Assembly: GCA_030017935.1 (NCBI GenBank)
Contig: JASEGF010000102.1
Coordinates: forward strand, 1-7,333
From: Bacteroidales bacterium
GTDB lineage: Bacteria > Bacteroidota > Bacteroidia > Bacteroidales > DTU049
Reading direction: 5' to 3'
DNA length: 7,333 nucleotides
The notes beneath the pieces were generated by a model. That model was not told the origin of the DNA. It was given only the letters and a program-made list of their open reading frames with translations, and searched no databases. This document shows, piece by piece, positions 1 through 6,353 of the stretch (positions are counted from its first letter, which is position 1; every line of letters starts with the position of its first letter). The position numbers were made by a program, and so were the translations under genes.

Positions 1-91
1 GTAGGAAATCGTAGAGATTATCGAAGAAAGTTTTGGAGTCTTCCTTACTCATAGCTAGATGTTCATTAATATTATTGACTAAATTCTTCAT
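1..91 (-). CDS. HU/IHF-like DNA-binding protein, N-terminal fragment (cut by the window edge)
   Basis: An open frame begins with ATG at 91 and runs off the left edge, giving 30 residues that start MKNLVNNINEHLAMSKEDSK. The pattern seen is a hydrophobic helix (LVNNI), then a turn of the type 'hydrophobic-SKxDxK', then a second amphipathic helix (FFDNLYDFL). This matches the helix-turn-helix-like dimerisation start of HU/IHF proteins, small basic proteins that bend and compact DNA. The DNA-contacting beta arms lie outside the window, so the assignment rests on this short stretch only. A TAnnTTTG-type box lies 17 bases upstream, and a 16-base palindrome lies further upstream. The gene is transcribed in the same direction as dnaJ, 112 bases after it, and may have its own promoter. 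It could also be an unrelated small helical protein. Confidence 0.42.
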   Translation of the reverse strand, partial: MKNLVNNINEHLAMSKEDSKTFFDNLYDFL

Positions 92-108
92 AAACACTGA
101 ATTTTGGG

Positions 109-116
109 CAAATATA
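109..116 (-). promoter_or_regulatory. Candidate Bacteroidota -7 box (TATATTTG) for the HU-like gene
   Basis: On the minus strand this reads TATATTTG, a full match to the TAnnTTTG -7 element recognised by the primary sigma factor of Bacteroidota. Transcription would start a few bases downstream, leaving a leader of about 10 bases before the ATG at 91. No TTTG -33 element is seen at the usual 19-21 base spacing; that position is taken up by the palindrome at 132-147. In AT-rich DNA such a box can occur by chance. Confidence 0.4.
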
Positions 117-131
117 CAAAATATTTTTTAT

Positions 132-147
132 ATGATATTAATATCAT
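132..147. repeat. 16-base perfect palindrome upstream of the HU-like gene
   Basis: The sequence ATGATATTAATATCAT equals its own reverse complement over all 16 bases; the next flanking bases break the symmetry. It lies between the dnaJ stop and the start of the HU-like gene, and it covers the place where a -33 promoter element would sit relative to the TATATTTG box at 109-116. A dimeric regulator site is possible. The palindrome has no loop and no G+C-rich stem, so it is not a terminator hairpin. In DNA of this composition a palindrome of this size is expected by chance about once per one or two windows of this length, so position rather than rarity is the argument. Confidence 0.4.
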
Positions 148-203
148 TAACTGTTTTAAACATAAAAATAAGAATAATTTATCATTTCAGCCTCTCTTCT
201 CTC

Positions 204-1145
204 CTATTTCATACTTTCTTTCAACTTTTGTATCAATTTTCTCTGTTCATTATTAAGTTTCTTAGGAAAATTAACTTTTATTTTTATAAACAAATCACCA
301 TGTTTATTGGTATTCTCATAGTTAGGCATACCTTTTTCTTTTACTCTTAATATTTCATCAGGTTGTGTACATTCTTTTAATTTCACTTTAACAGGTTTAT
401 CTAAAGTAGGAACTATTATATCACCACCAAGCAATGCTGAGAATAGATCCATCTCTACTTCTGTATATAGGTCATCGCCTCGTCTTTCAAATTTTGGGTG
501 CTTTGATATGTGGACATTTATTAATAAATCACCATTTACATTAGGTATATTATGTGATTCTCTTTTGATTCTTAATATTTGTCCTTCCCTAATGCCAGGT
601 TTTATTGGTACTCGTATTTGCTTATTATTTATATTTAATAATTTTTTTGTTCCATGATATGCTTCTTCCAGTGAAATATTGAGATCAGTTGTGTATTCAG
701 TTGGCCTATTTTGTGTTCTATTATGGGTAGTTCTACTGCTTTGCCTATTGCTACCTTGAGTATATATATTATCAAAATTAAAATCTGAGCCAAAAAACAT
801 TGAAAAAAAGTCCGAAAATCGACTACTGCCACCATGTCCAAAAATATCTCCTAGATCAAAAGTACTATATTGATATCCACCTTGTCCTTGTTGATAATTG
901 CTATAGTCGAAATTTTTATATTTATCCCAATTGGCACCTAATTCATCATATTTTTTGCGTTTTTCAGGATCACCTAAAACTTCATAGGCTTCATTAATTT
1001 CTTTAAATTTTTCCTCAGCTTCTTTATTACCAGGATTTTTGTCGGGATGATATTGCAATGCTAATTTTTTATATGCTTTTTTAATTTCTTCTTCGCTACT
1101 ATTTTTAGAAACTCCCAATATTTTATAATAATCTTTGTATTCCAT
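204..1145 (-). CDS. dnaJ: Class B DnaJ / CbpA-type J-domain co-chaperone
   Basis: This 313-residue protein is a cytoplasmic J-domain co-chaperone that would stimulate ATP hydrolysis by DnaK and deliver clients to it. The J domain covers about residues 4-70, with the essential HPD motif at 33-35 and the helix IV signature YDELG at 66-70. A Gly/Phe/Ser-rich linker follows at about 84-125, and then two beta-sandwich client-binding domains at about 150-225 and 226-293 ([10 protein letters not shown] and [12 protein letters not shown] are typical segments). The CxxCxGxG zinc-finger repeats of classical DnaJ are absent, which makes it class B, similar in build and length to E. coli CbpA (a curved-DNA-binding J protein). 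No dnaK, grpE or cbpM lies nearby. It starts at ATG 1145 and ends in TAG. It follows the outer-membrane protein gene by 100 bases and precedes an HU-like gene. The symbol cbpA would be equally suitable. Confidence 0.93.
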   Translation of the reverse strand: MEYKDYYKILGVSKNSSEEEIKKAYKKLALQYHPDKNPGNKEAEEKFKEINEAYEVLGDPEKRKKYDELGANWDKYKNFDYSNYQQGQGGYQYSTFDLGDIFGHGGSSRFSDFFSMFFGSDFNFDNIYTQGSNRQSSRTTHNRTQNRPTEYTTDLNISLEEAYHGTKKLLNINNKQIRVPIKPGIREGQILRIKRESHNIPNVNGDLLINVHISKHPKFERRGDDLYTEVEMDLFSALLGGDIIVPTLDKPVKVKLKECTQPDEILRVKEKGMPNYENTNKHGDLFIKIKVNFPKKLNNEQRKLIQKLKESMK

Positions 1146-1245
1146 ATTTCAAAAAATGATTTGTTTTTTTAATTCGTTTTTTTATATCAAAATTTATGCA
1201 AAAAATTTTTTATGTCTAAAAGGCAGATTTTTTTATAGATATATT
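1146..1245 (-). other. A/T-tract spacer upstream of the J-domain gene
   Basis: This 100-base spacer holds a run of A or T tracts: A6 at 1151-1156, T7 at 1164-1170, T7 at 1177-1183, A4 at 1189-1192, A6T6 at 1200-1211, A4 at 1218-1221 and T7 at 1228-1234. Many neighbouring tract centres are 10.5-13 bases apart, close to helical phasing, so the DNA may be intrinsically bent. No full TAnnTTTG box is present (the nearest is a one-off match around 1186-1194), and there is no stable G+C hairpin to end transcription from the preceding gene. Whether it carries a dnaJ promoter is therefore unclear. Confidence 0.35.
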
Positions 1246-2661
1246 TTATATGCTAAATATTAATCCTATTTCTACTGGATTAACAACTGGACCTTTGTTT
1301 GGTTTGAAAAGATTACTAAAATTATATTGTATCATACATCCTATATGATCGATATCAATTTTGAATATTAATCCAGTCTTAGATTTATTGAAACTCGCTA
1401 AATTATATCCTTTGTTATCAACAATTTCGCTAGTTAATTTCAATTTATAATAATTAAACAATTGAAAACCATATACTAGACCAAAGCTCACATCCATTTT
1501 GAGTTTAGATTTGGTTTTTAATTCTAATAGCAGAGGAATTTCTAAGTAGAATGCGGATAATTTGGTTTGCTCAATGTTTACATCAATGATAATGTTATTT
1601 TCTGGCTCTATATGTATACCATCGTCATATTCAACTACATATCCAGTTTTTTCTAATATGTAATTAACCCATTGCAGGCCTAATCCAGTTACTAATCCCC
1701 AATTTTTTTTATTAGATAATGAAAATGAAATTTGTAAAAAATTAAATTGAAAACCTATGGATTTATTAAAATTTATTGATAAATCATCATATTTGTCAGG
1801 TAAAGAAAAAGATAATGGCGACTGACCATAGTTTGTATATAAAAGACCAAATGCTAGCCAACTTCCACTAAATTTTTCACTTTTATCTTTTGATTTTCTA
1901 TTATTACTACCAAACATTATTATATCTTCATCTTCTACTTTTGGTGTTTCAGACTTAACTATTTCATTATTAATTGTATCATTCAATGTCTGATCGTTTA
2001 TTATTGAAAAATATTTAACTAATTTCAATGAATCATTCTTTTCATCAATTTTCTTTTTTGACAAAGTTACATCTGATGCAGCAGATTTTTCTATATTGAT
2101 ATTGTTAGATGTACCAAAATAATTTATGATACTCGTACCTTGTGCAAATAAATTTAATTGATTAACTGCTTTTATATTTATTTTAGCTGCTTTATCAGTA
2201 GTAGCAATTGCATTCCATACTGACAGATCTGCAGCATTTATATAACTAGATTCATTAGCTGTAATTTTTAGATCTTTTACCAAACCTTTGATTATCAGAT
2301 TACTAGCATTATCAATGTTTATTTCTAATTTATTGCAAAATATTAACATTTCGCAGTATGATGCATTATCTATATTTATGTATAAACTATCAGCTTTTAA
2401 AGTGTCTGTTATTTTAACTTTAGCTCCATTATTTATATCTATTTCTTTAATATCATTATTTATAAATATAGTTTTATTTTCATTTTTAAATTTTAGTATA
2501 TTTTGATTACTTAGATTTGTAAAATTATTATAAGGTGAAATGGAATCTGATAAACGCAATATGTATTTACCATTTTCTAACTGTATTTTATCTATATTTT
2601 GACTTATTAAATTATTAATAAAAATTATAAAGAACGAAATTATAAAAATACATTTTTTCAT
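1246..2661 (-). CDS. Outer-membrane protein: signal peptide, GIN-type repeat head and C-terminal PorT-like beta-barrel
   Basis: This 471-residue exported protein has no characterised function that I recognise. Residues 1-20 form a signal peptide (MKK, then a long hydrophobic run ending LIS before Gln21), with no lipobox. Residues about 75-200 resemble the GIN head domain (DUF2807), a beta-helix-like fold, and show repeats of exactly 19 residues starting at about 91, 110, 129, 148, 167 and 186. Two of these carry the identical segment INIDNAS. A polar, charged linker follows (about 201-262). Residues about 265-471 look like an outer-membrane beta-barrel of the PorT/OMP_b-brl type, with alternating strands, the typical segment YLEIPLLLEL at 372-381 and an aromatic/hydrophobic C-terminus. 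The upstream TTG at 2670 would add three residues. I prefer the ATG at 2661 because the candidate promoter box at 2676-2683 would place the transcription start near 2670. An adhesin or surface-display role is inference. Confidence 0.8.
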   Translation of the reverse strand: MKKCIFIISFFIIFINNLISQNIDKIQLENGKYILRLSDSISPYNNFTNLSNQNILKFKNENKTIFINNDIKEIDINNGAKVKITDTLKADSLYINIDNASYCEMLIFCNKLEINIDNASNLIIKGLVKDLKITANESSYINAADLSVWNAIATTDKAAKINIKAVNQLNLFAQGTSIINYFGTSNNINIEKSAASDVTLSKKKIDEKNDSLKLVKYFSIINDQTLNDTINNEIVKSETPKVEDEDIIMFGSNNRKSKDKSEKFSGSWLAFGLLYTNYGQSPLSFSLPDKYDDLSINFNKSIGFQFNFLQISFSLSNKKNWGLVTGLGLQWVNYILEKTGYVVEYDDGIHIEPENNIIIDVNIEQTKLSAFYLEIPLLLELKTKSKLKMDVSFGLVYGFQLFNYYKLKLTSEIVDNKGYNLASFNKSKTGLIFKIDIDHIGCMIQYNFSNLFKPNKGPVVNPVEIGLIFSI

Positions 2662-2675
2662 ATTTTTCAATATAT

Positions 2676-2683
2676 CAAAAATA
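2676..2683 (-). promoter_or_regulatory. Candidate -7 box (TATTTTTG) for the GIN/barrel gene
   Basis: On the minus strand this reads TATTTTTG, matching TAnnTTTG, 14 bases before the preferred ATG at 2661. No convincing TTTG -33 element lies 19-21 bases upstream (TTTC at 2706-2709 is the closest). The 63-base gap after rsgA is the first sizeable break in the gene chain, which makes a new start here reasonable. The surrounding T-rich sequence keeps confidence low. Confidence 0.28.
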
Positions 2684-2724
2684 ATTTGTAAAATTATAAA
2701 AAAATGAAATATAAAAAAGATATA

Positions 2725-3645
2725 TTAATTCAAATCTTCTAACAGAATATTGAGGTAATTTTTATAACGCAAAGGATTAATTGCTCCACTTTCTACAGCT
2801 GATATTACTGCACATTCTGGCTCATTTACATGCGTACAATTATTGTATTTACATTTAGAGATGAAAGGTTTAAATTCTCTGAACCAGTGCGCTAGTTCCC
2901 ATTTTTCGAACTTTGGTATTCCAAATTCTTTGATACCTGGAGTATCTATGATAGCTCCACCATTGCACAAAAAATGCATCTCAGCGAAAGTAGTTGTATG
3001 CCTTCCTTTTTTATATTTTTCAGAAAGTTCCTGAGTTTTTATTTGTATAGAGCTATCTAATTTATTTATTAATGAAGACTTTCCTACACCACTTTGTCCA
3101 GCTAATAAAAATGTTTTGTCTTTTATATAATTTTGTAATTCATCGATGCCCTTATTTGTTATTACAGATGTCAAAAAAACCTTATATCCTATCTGATTGT
3201 AAATATTGTAAAGTGTATTAAAATATTCATCATTTTCATTATATAAATCACATTTATGAAATATTAAATTAACATCAACGTTGTATGCTTCTGCGAGCAC
3301 AATAAATCTATCAATAAATCCCATGGGAGTGTATGGATGATGTGGGGTTATCATTAGCAAAGCTCCATCTAAGTTTGTAGCTATTATTTGATAGGTAGCA
3401 CCAGATTTAGTTGCTCTTCTTAATATTGCATTTTTCCTATCATAAATATTAGTAATTATGCCCGTTTTTTCTTTTTTATTTCCTTCTACAAATATTTCTA
3501 CATAATCACCTACAGCTACTGGATTAGTAGTATTATAATTTTGAAGTCTAAATTTACCTCTTACTCTGCAAGGTATTACTTCTGGAGTGTCATCTAATTT
3601 GACATAATACCAACTACCTGTACTTTTAGTGATAATTCCTTTCAT
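2725..3645 (-). CDS. rsgA: Ribosome small-subunit-dependent GTPase RsgA (YjeQ/YloQ)
   Basis: RsgA is a circularly permuted GTPase that binds the 30S subunit late in assembly, checks the decoding region and helps release maturation factors on GTP hydrolysis. This 306-residue protein has the full layout: an N-terminal OB-fold (about 1-70), then the GTPase motifs in permuted order G4 (HKCD, 130-133), G5 (TS, 159-160), G1 P-loop GQSGVGKS (183-190), G2 region GRHTTT (214-219) and G3 DTPG (234-237). A C-terminal zinc knuckle follows, with Cys265, Cys270, His272 and Cys278 spaced C-x4-C-x-H-x5-C. Length is normal for the family. G4 is unusual in having His where Asn is standard (NKxD). The gene starts at ATG 3645, 37 bases after comF, and is probably cotranscribed with it. 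Confidence 0.97.
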   Translation of the reverse strand: MKGIITKSTGSWYYVKLDDTPEVIPCRVRGKFRLQNYNTTNPVAVGDYVEIFVEGNKKEKTGIITNIYDRKNAILRRATKSGATYQIIATNLDGALLMITPHHPYTPMGFIDRFIVLAEAYNVDVNLIFHKCDLYNENDEYFNTLYNIYNQIGYKVFLTSVITNKGIDELQNYIKDKTFLLAGQSGVGKSSLINKLDSSIQIKTQELSEKYKKGRHTTTFAEMHFLCNGGAIIDTPGIKEFGIPKFEKWELAHWFREFKPFISKCKYNNCTHVNEPECAVISAVESGAINPLRYKNYLNILLEDLN

Positions 3646-3682
3646 TTTATAAAAAAAGTAAAATTACAAAATATTAACTGTT

Positions 3683-4372
3683 TTAAATTTTATCTGGTGT
3701 GCCAACACAAGCTACACTAATTTTAACATTTGGAATATTCTTGAATAATTCTATTAGTGATACAGTAGTAGCCCCAGTAGTAATAACATCATCAACAATT
3801 AATAAGTGTTTATTAGCAAATTTTTGAGTATTTTTAATAGCAAAGACACCATTCAGATTATCATATCTTTCCCATTTAGATTTTTTAGTTTGAGTTTCAG
3901 TAAATTTAGTTCTCAACACGTCATTAGTATTAATAGGAACATTTAAAACCTGGCTAATACCTTTAGCAATCATTTCTGATTGATTATAACCTCTAATTTT
4001 TTCTTTTTTTGGATGTAAGGGAATAGGTATAATTACATCTAAGTTTGGATTAATATTTATCAATTCATTACCAATCAATTTGCCAAAATAAATACCTACA
4101 TCTTTACGTCCCTTATATTTAAGCGCATGCAAACAATGTTGTAGAATGCCACCTTTGTAGAAATAGCATAAAGCAAATGCATATTCGATGTTTGCTTGTC
4201 CAATAAATTTTTCGTAAAGTGGATTATTAATATATCCAGCGAAATAAGTAAAACCTAATTGTGAATAACATTCTTCACATAAAATATTTTTATTATTAGA
4301 AATAGGTTTATTACATGCTAAACAAAAATTAGGATAAAATAATTGAAAAAAAGAATCAATAAAACTATTCAT
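3683..4372 (-). CDS. comF: ComF family phosphoribosyltransferase-like protein
   Basis: ComF proteins combine a short zinc-binding N-terminus with a type I phosphoribosyltransferase fold. In competent bacteria they act in the cytoplasm during DNA uptake, but many non-competent species carry one and the substrate is unknown. Numbering from ATG 4372 (229 residues), two CxxC pairs are visible (Cys17/Cys20 and Cys32/Cys35). These are followed by the family segments HALKYKG (82-88) and RGYNQSE (127-133) and the PRPP-binding loop VDDVITTGATT (193-203). The frame can be extended six residues to a TTG at 4390, but ComF proteins normally begin shortly before the hydrophobic 'LFxPxxCxxC' segment, so the ATG is preferred. 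It sits 27 bases after the coiled-coil gene and 37 bases before rsgA. No other competence gene is in view. Confidence 0.92.
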   Translation of the reverse strand: MNSFIDSFFQLFYPNFCLACNKPISNNKNILCEECYSQLGFTYFAGYINNPLYEKFIGQANIEYAFALCYFYKGGILQHCLHALKYKGRKDVGIYFGKLIGNELININPNLDVIIPIPLHPKKEKIRGYNQSEMIAKGISQVLNVPINTNDVLRTKFTETQTKKSKWERYDNLNGVFAIKNTQKFANKHLLIVDDVITTGATTVSLIELFKNIPNVKISVACVGTPDKI

Positions 4373-4399
4373 TATGAGATAATGAGACAATAAGAATTA

Positions 4400-5332
4400 T
4401 TATTCTAATTTCAAACTGCCTTCACCTAATACATAATCATTTGTAAAAACAGAAAAATAATATATTCCAGGGATAAGGTTCAGATTATCTCTAGCATAAT
4501 CAAGACATATTTTTTGAGCTTTTCCATTGTATTTAATAGTAGTCTTATCAGAATATTGAAGAGTTTTACCTTGATAATCGAAGCTATAGCTACCTTGAGT
4601 TAAAATAAGTCCATCTGGTCTAGCAATGCGAATGTATAGAGTATAATCACCTGGAGGTACTAATTTATTTTCACCTACAATGAAGCAAATATTAAATTTA
4701 TTAGTACGACTTGCTTTATCTGTAGGAATATCTTTATCGCCACGTGTTCTATATGCGATGGGAGTTACATTATAGGCTACCATATAAGTGGCAGCATTAA
4801 TAGTTTTAGTTAATGAATCACTAATAGTAGCTAATTGTGTTGATTTAGATATTTCAGTTGTAAGATCTTCTTTGAGTTTTACATTTTCTGCTGTTAATAC
4901 TTCATTAACTCTATATAAGCTATCTATTTGCTTGACGTAGCTTTGAGTGATATTTCTCAATCTATCGAGTTGTCTTTTTACACGATTATAATCAGCTTGT
5001 GATGCTATTAATTTCTCGATTTCTTTAGCTTGCTGCTGTATTATACTATCTTGATTAGTTAATTTAATATTTAAAGAGCCATATTCTTCTTTAATATTGT
5101 TATATTCTCTCATTATGCTATCCAATTCATTTTTAAGCTCTAAAGACATTTGCATATTCTTTTGATTTTCTACAACAGCTGTTTCAAATTTATTGTGAGA
5201 GCTGAAATAAAGATAAATGAAAATACCATTTGTGATTAGTAGCAAAATAATGATAATAATATAACCAGTTTTTTTGTTGCTAGACTTTTGTGTATTAGCA
5301 GTTTCCATGTTTTGATTATTTACATCGTTCAT
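4400..5332 (-). CDS. Single-pass membrane coiled-coil protein with C-terminal beta domain, function unknown
   Basis: This 310-residue protein begins at ATG 5332. Residues 1-22 are polar and rich in Asn, Gln and Lys, residues 23-43 form one strongly hydrophobic membrane helix, and residues about 48-175 are a long heptad-like, charged helical region consistent with a coiled coil. Residues about 180-310 turn into a beta-rich domain with segments such as FNICFIVGENKLVPPGDYTLYI (212-233) and GIYYFSVF (289-296), reminiscent of an immunoglobulin-like sandwich. I recall related proteins in Bacteroidota annotated only as hypothetical. With no cleavable signal, the likely arrangement is a short cytoplasmic tail with the coil and beta domain in the periplasm, but topology is inference. 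Its position between sugar-nucleotide genes and comF/rsgA suggests an envelope link without proving one. Confidence 0.82.
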   Translation of the reverse strand: MNDVNNQNMETANTQKSSNKKTGYIIIIILLLITNGIFIYLYFSSHNKFETAVVENQKNMQMSLELKNELDSIMREYNNIKEEYGSLNIKLTNQDSIIQQQAKEIEKLIASQADYNRVKRQLDRLRNITQSYVKQIDSLYRVNEVLTAENVKLKEDLTTEISKSTQLATISDSLTKTINAATYMVAYNVTPIAYRTRGDKDIPTDKASRTNKFNICFIVGENKLVPPGDYTLYIRIARPDGLILTQGSYSFDYQGKTLQYSDKTTIKYNGKAQKICLDYARDNLNLIPGIYYFSVFTNDYVLGEGSLKLE

Positions 5333-5347
5333 AACATATATTTTTTA

Positions 5348-5355
5348 CAAAATTA
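5348..5355 (-). promoter_or_regulatory. Possible -7 box (TAATTTTG) before the coiled-coil gene
   Basis: On the minus strand this reads TAATTTTG, a TAnnTTTG match 15 bases before ATG 5332. A TTTG ends at 5370, 14 bases upstream, which is shorter than the usual 19-21 spacing. It could provide an internal start for the coiled-coil, comF and rsgA genes. The 49-base gap after the epimerase gene also permits simple read-through. Confidence 0.25.
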
Positions 5356-5381
5356 ATTAAAATATTTACAAAAAAATAATT

Positions 5382-6329
5382 CTAAAGAATAAATTTCGTA
5401 TCTTTTAGGATTTCTTTAATTCCATCTTCTAGAGAAGTCATAGGTCTATTAAGTAATTGCTTCATTTTGGTAATATCTGGCAAACGTCTTTTCATGTCTC
5501 CTTCTTTGAGAGCAGGTAAAAATACCAATTCAGCATTAGTATTCGTGATTTTATTAATTAAATTAGCTAATTCAATAATACTAGTTTCATTATTATTACC
5601 GATATTAAATATTTGAGGATCTAAATTGGGATTTTCTATGCATTGCAATAGATGATTATAAGTAGCATCTACATTATCATTTATATAACAAAAAGTACGA
5701 GTTTGAGAGCCATCACCATAAATAGTAATTTTCTTTTCTTTGAAAGCCTGTCTGATAAATTTACTAATTACAAAATCAGTATTTTGTTTAGGACCATAAG
5801 TATTAAAAAAACGAAATATTGAATATTGCAAACCAAACTCTTGATTAAATGTTTTAAGATAAATTTCACTTAAATTTTTAACAGCTGCATAGGGAAGTCG
5901 AGCATTGAGAGGTGTAGTATCTTCATTTTGTGGAAATTCTACTGACTCACCATAAACCTCAGAGCTAGAACTATAAAAAACACGTTTTACTTTAGTATTT
6001 TTAGATAGTTTGCATATATTTTCTGTCCCATAAATATCTTTTAAAACATTAAAAGGTTGCTCTAGAGTACGTTGCACACCTACTACAGCAGCATAATGAA
6101 AGACATAATCTATAGGATAACTAAAAAAAACTGCACTAATATCATTATAATCATTTACATCTAATTTAATGAATCTAAACCTATCAAGATTTTTTTTAGG
6201 TAATTTTTCTATAGATCCTGTGGATAAATTATCTACAGCAATTACAAAAAAATCTGGATTAGTAAGTAATTTTTCTACCAAAGAACTACCAATAAATCCT
6301 GCACCACCAGTTACTAAAATATGTATCAT
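5382..6329 (-). CDS. NAD-dependent nucleotide-sugar epimerase/decarboxylase (extended SDR)
   Basis: This 315-residue cytoplasmic enzyme belongs to the extended short-chain dehydrogenase/reductase family, which alters nucleotide-activated sugars for polysaccharide or glycan synthesis. The Rossmann NAD-binding motif GGAGFIG is at 8-14, with an acidic residue (Asp33) where the NAD ribose binds. The catalytic centre shows Ser122 in SSSSEVYG and the YxxxK pair Tyr147/Lys151. GDGSQTRTF at 205-213 is the substrate-domain signature common in UDP-glucuronate decarboxylases (UDP-xylose synthases) and UDP-sugar epimerases. The TDE triad of dTDP-glucose 4,6-dehydratase is replaced by SSE, so it is not RfbB despite the adjacent rfbA. 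The exact substrate cannot be read from the sequence. It starts at ATG 6329, 24 bases after the rfbA stop, so the two are almost certainly cotranscribed. Confidence 0.9.
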   Translation of the reverse strand: MIHILVTGGAGFIGSSLVEKLLTNPDFFVIAVDNLSTGSIEKLPKKNLDRFRFIKLDVNDYNDISAVFFSYPIDYVFHYAAVVGVQRTLEQPFNVLKDIYGTENICKLSKNTKVKRVFYSSSSEVYGESVEFPQNEDTTPLNARLPYAAVKNLSEIYLKTFNQEFGLQYSIFRFFNTYGPKQNTDFVISKFIRQAFKEKKITIYGDGSQTRTFCYINDNVDATYNHLLQCIENPNLDPQIFNIGNNNETSIIELANLINKITNTNAELVFLPALKEGDMKRRLPDITKMKQLLNRPMTSLEDGIKEILKDTKFIL

Positions 6330-6353
6330 AATATTTAAAAATTTTAACTTAAA

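Noticed and set aside
33..350. Plus-strand open frame of 105 codons over the dnaJ end and the left spacer
   Set aside because: It is antisense to the clear dnaJ C-terminus and the HU-like start, and its product is a low-complexity Ile/Phe/Leu-rich string typical of reading AT-rich coding DNA backwards.
635..841. Minus-strand open frame of 68 codons inside dnaJ
   Set aside because: It lies wholly within the well-supported dnaJ frame and shows no recognisable domain.
1200..1211. Perfect palindrome A6T6 considered as part of a terminator
   Set aside because: It has no loop and no G+C stem, so it cannot form a stable hairpin in RNA. It is better explained as A/T tracts.
2288..2506. Plus-strand open frame of 72 codons resembling a hydrophobic peptide
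   Set aside because: It is antisense to the 19-residue repeat region of the GIN/barrel gene. The regular spacing of hydrophobic residues on the coding strand explains the apparent pattern.
2662..2670. TTG start at 2670 for the GIN/barrel protein
   Set aside because: The ATG at 2661 gives a normal signal peptide start (MKK), and the candidate promoter box would place the transcript start at about the TTG.
4373..4390. TTG start at 4390 for ComF
   Set aside because: The six extra residues do not resemble the family, and the in-frame ATG at 4372 gives the usual short lead before the first CxxC pair.
5382..6329. dTDP-glucose 4,6-dehydratase (rfbB), suggested by the neighbouring rfbA
   Set aside because: The TDE catalytic triad of RfbB is absent (SSE here), and the C-terminal signature GDGSQTRTF fits the UXS/epimerase side of the family.
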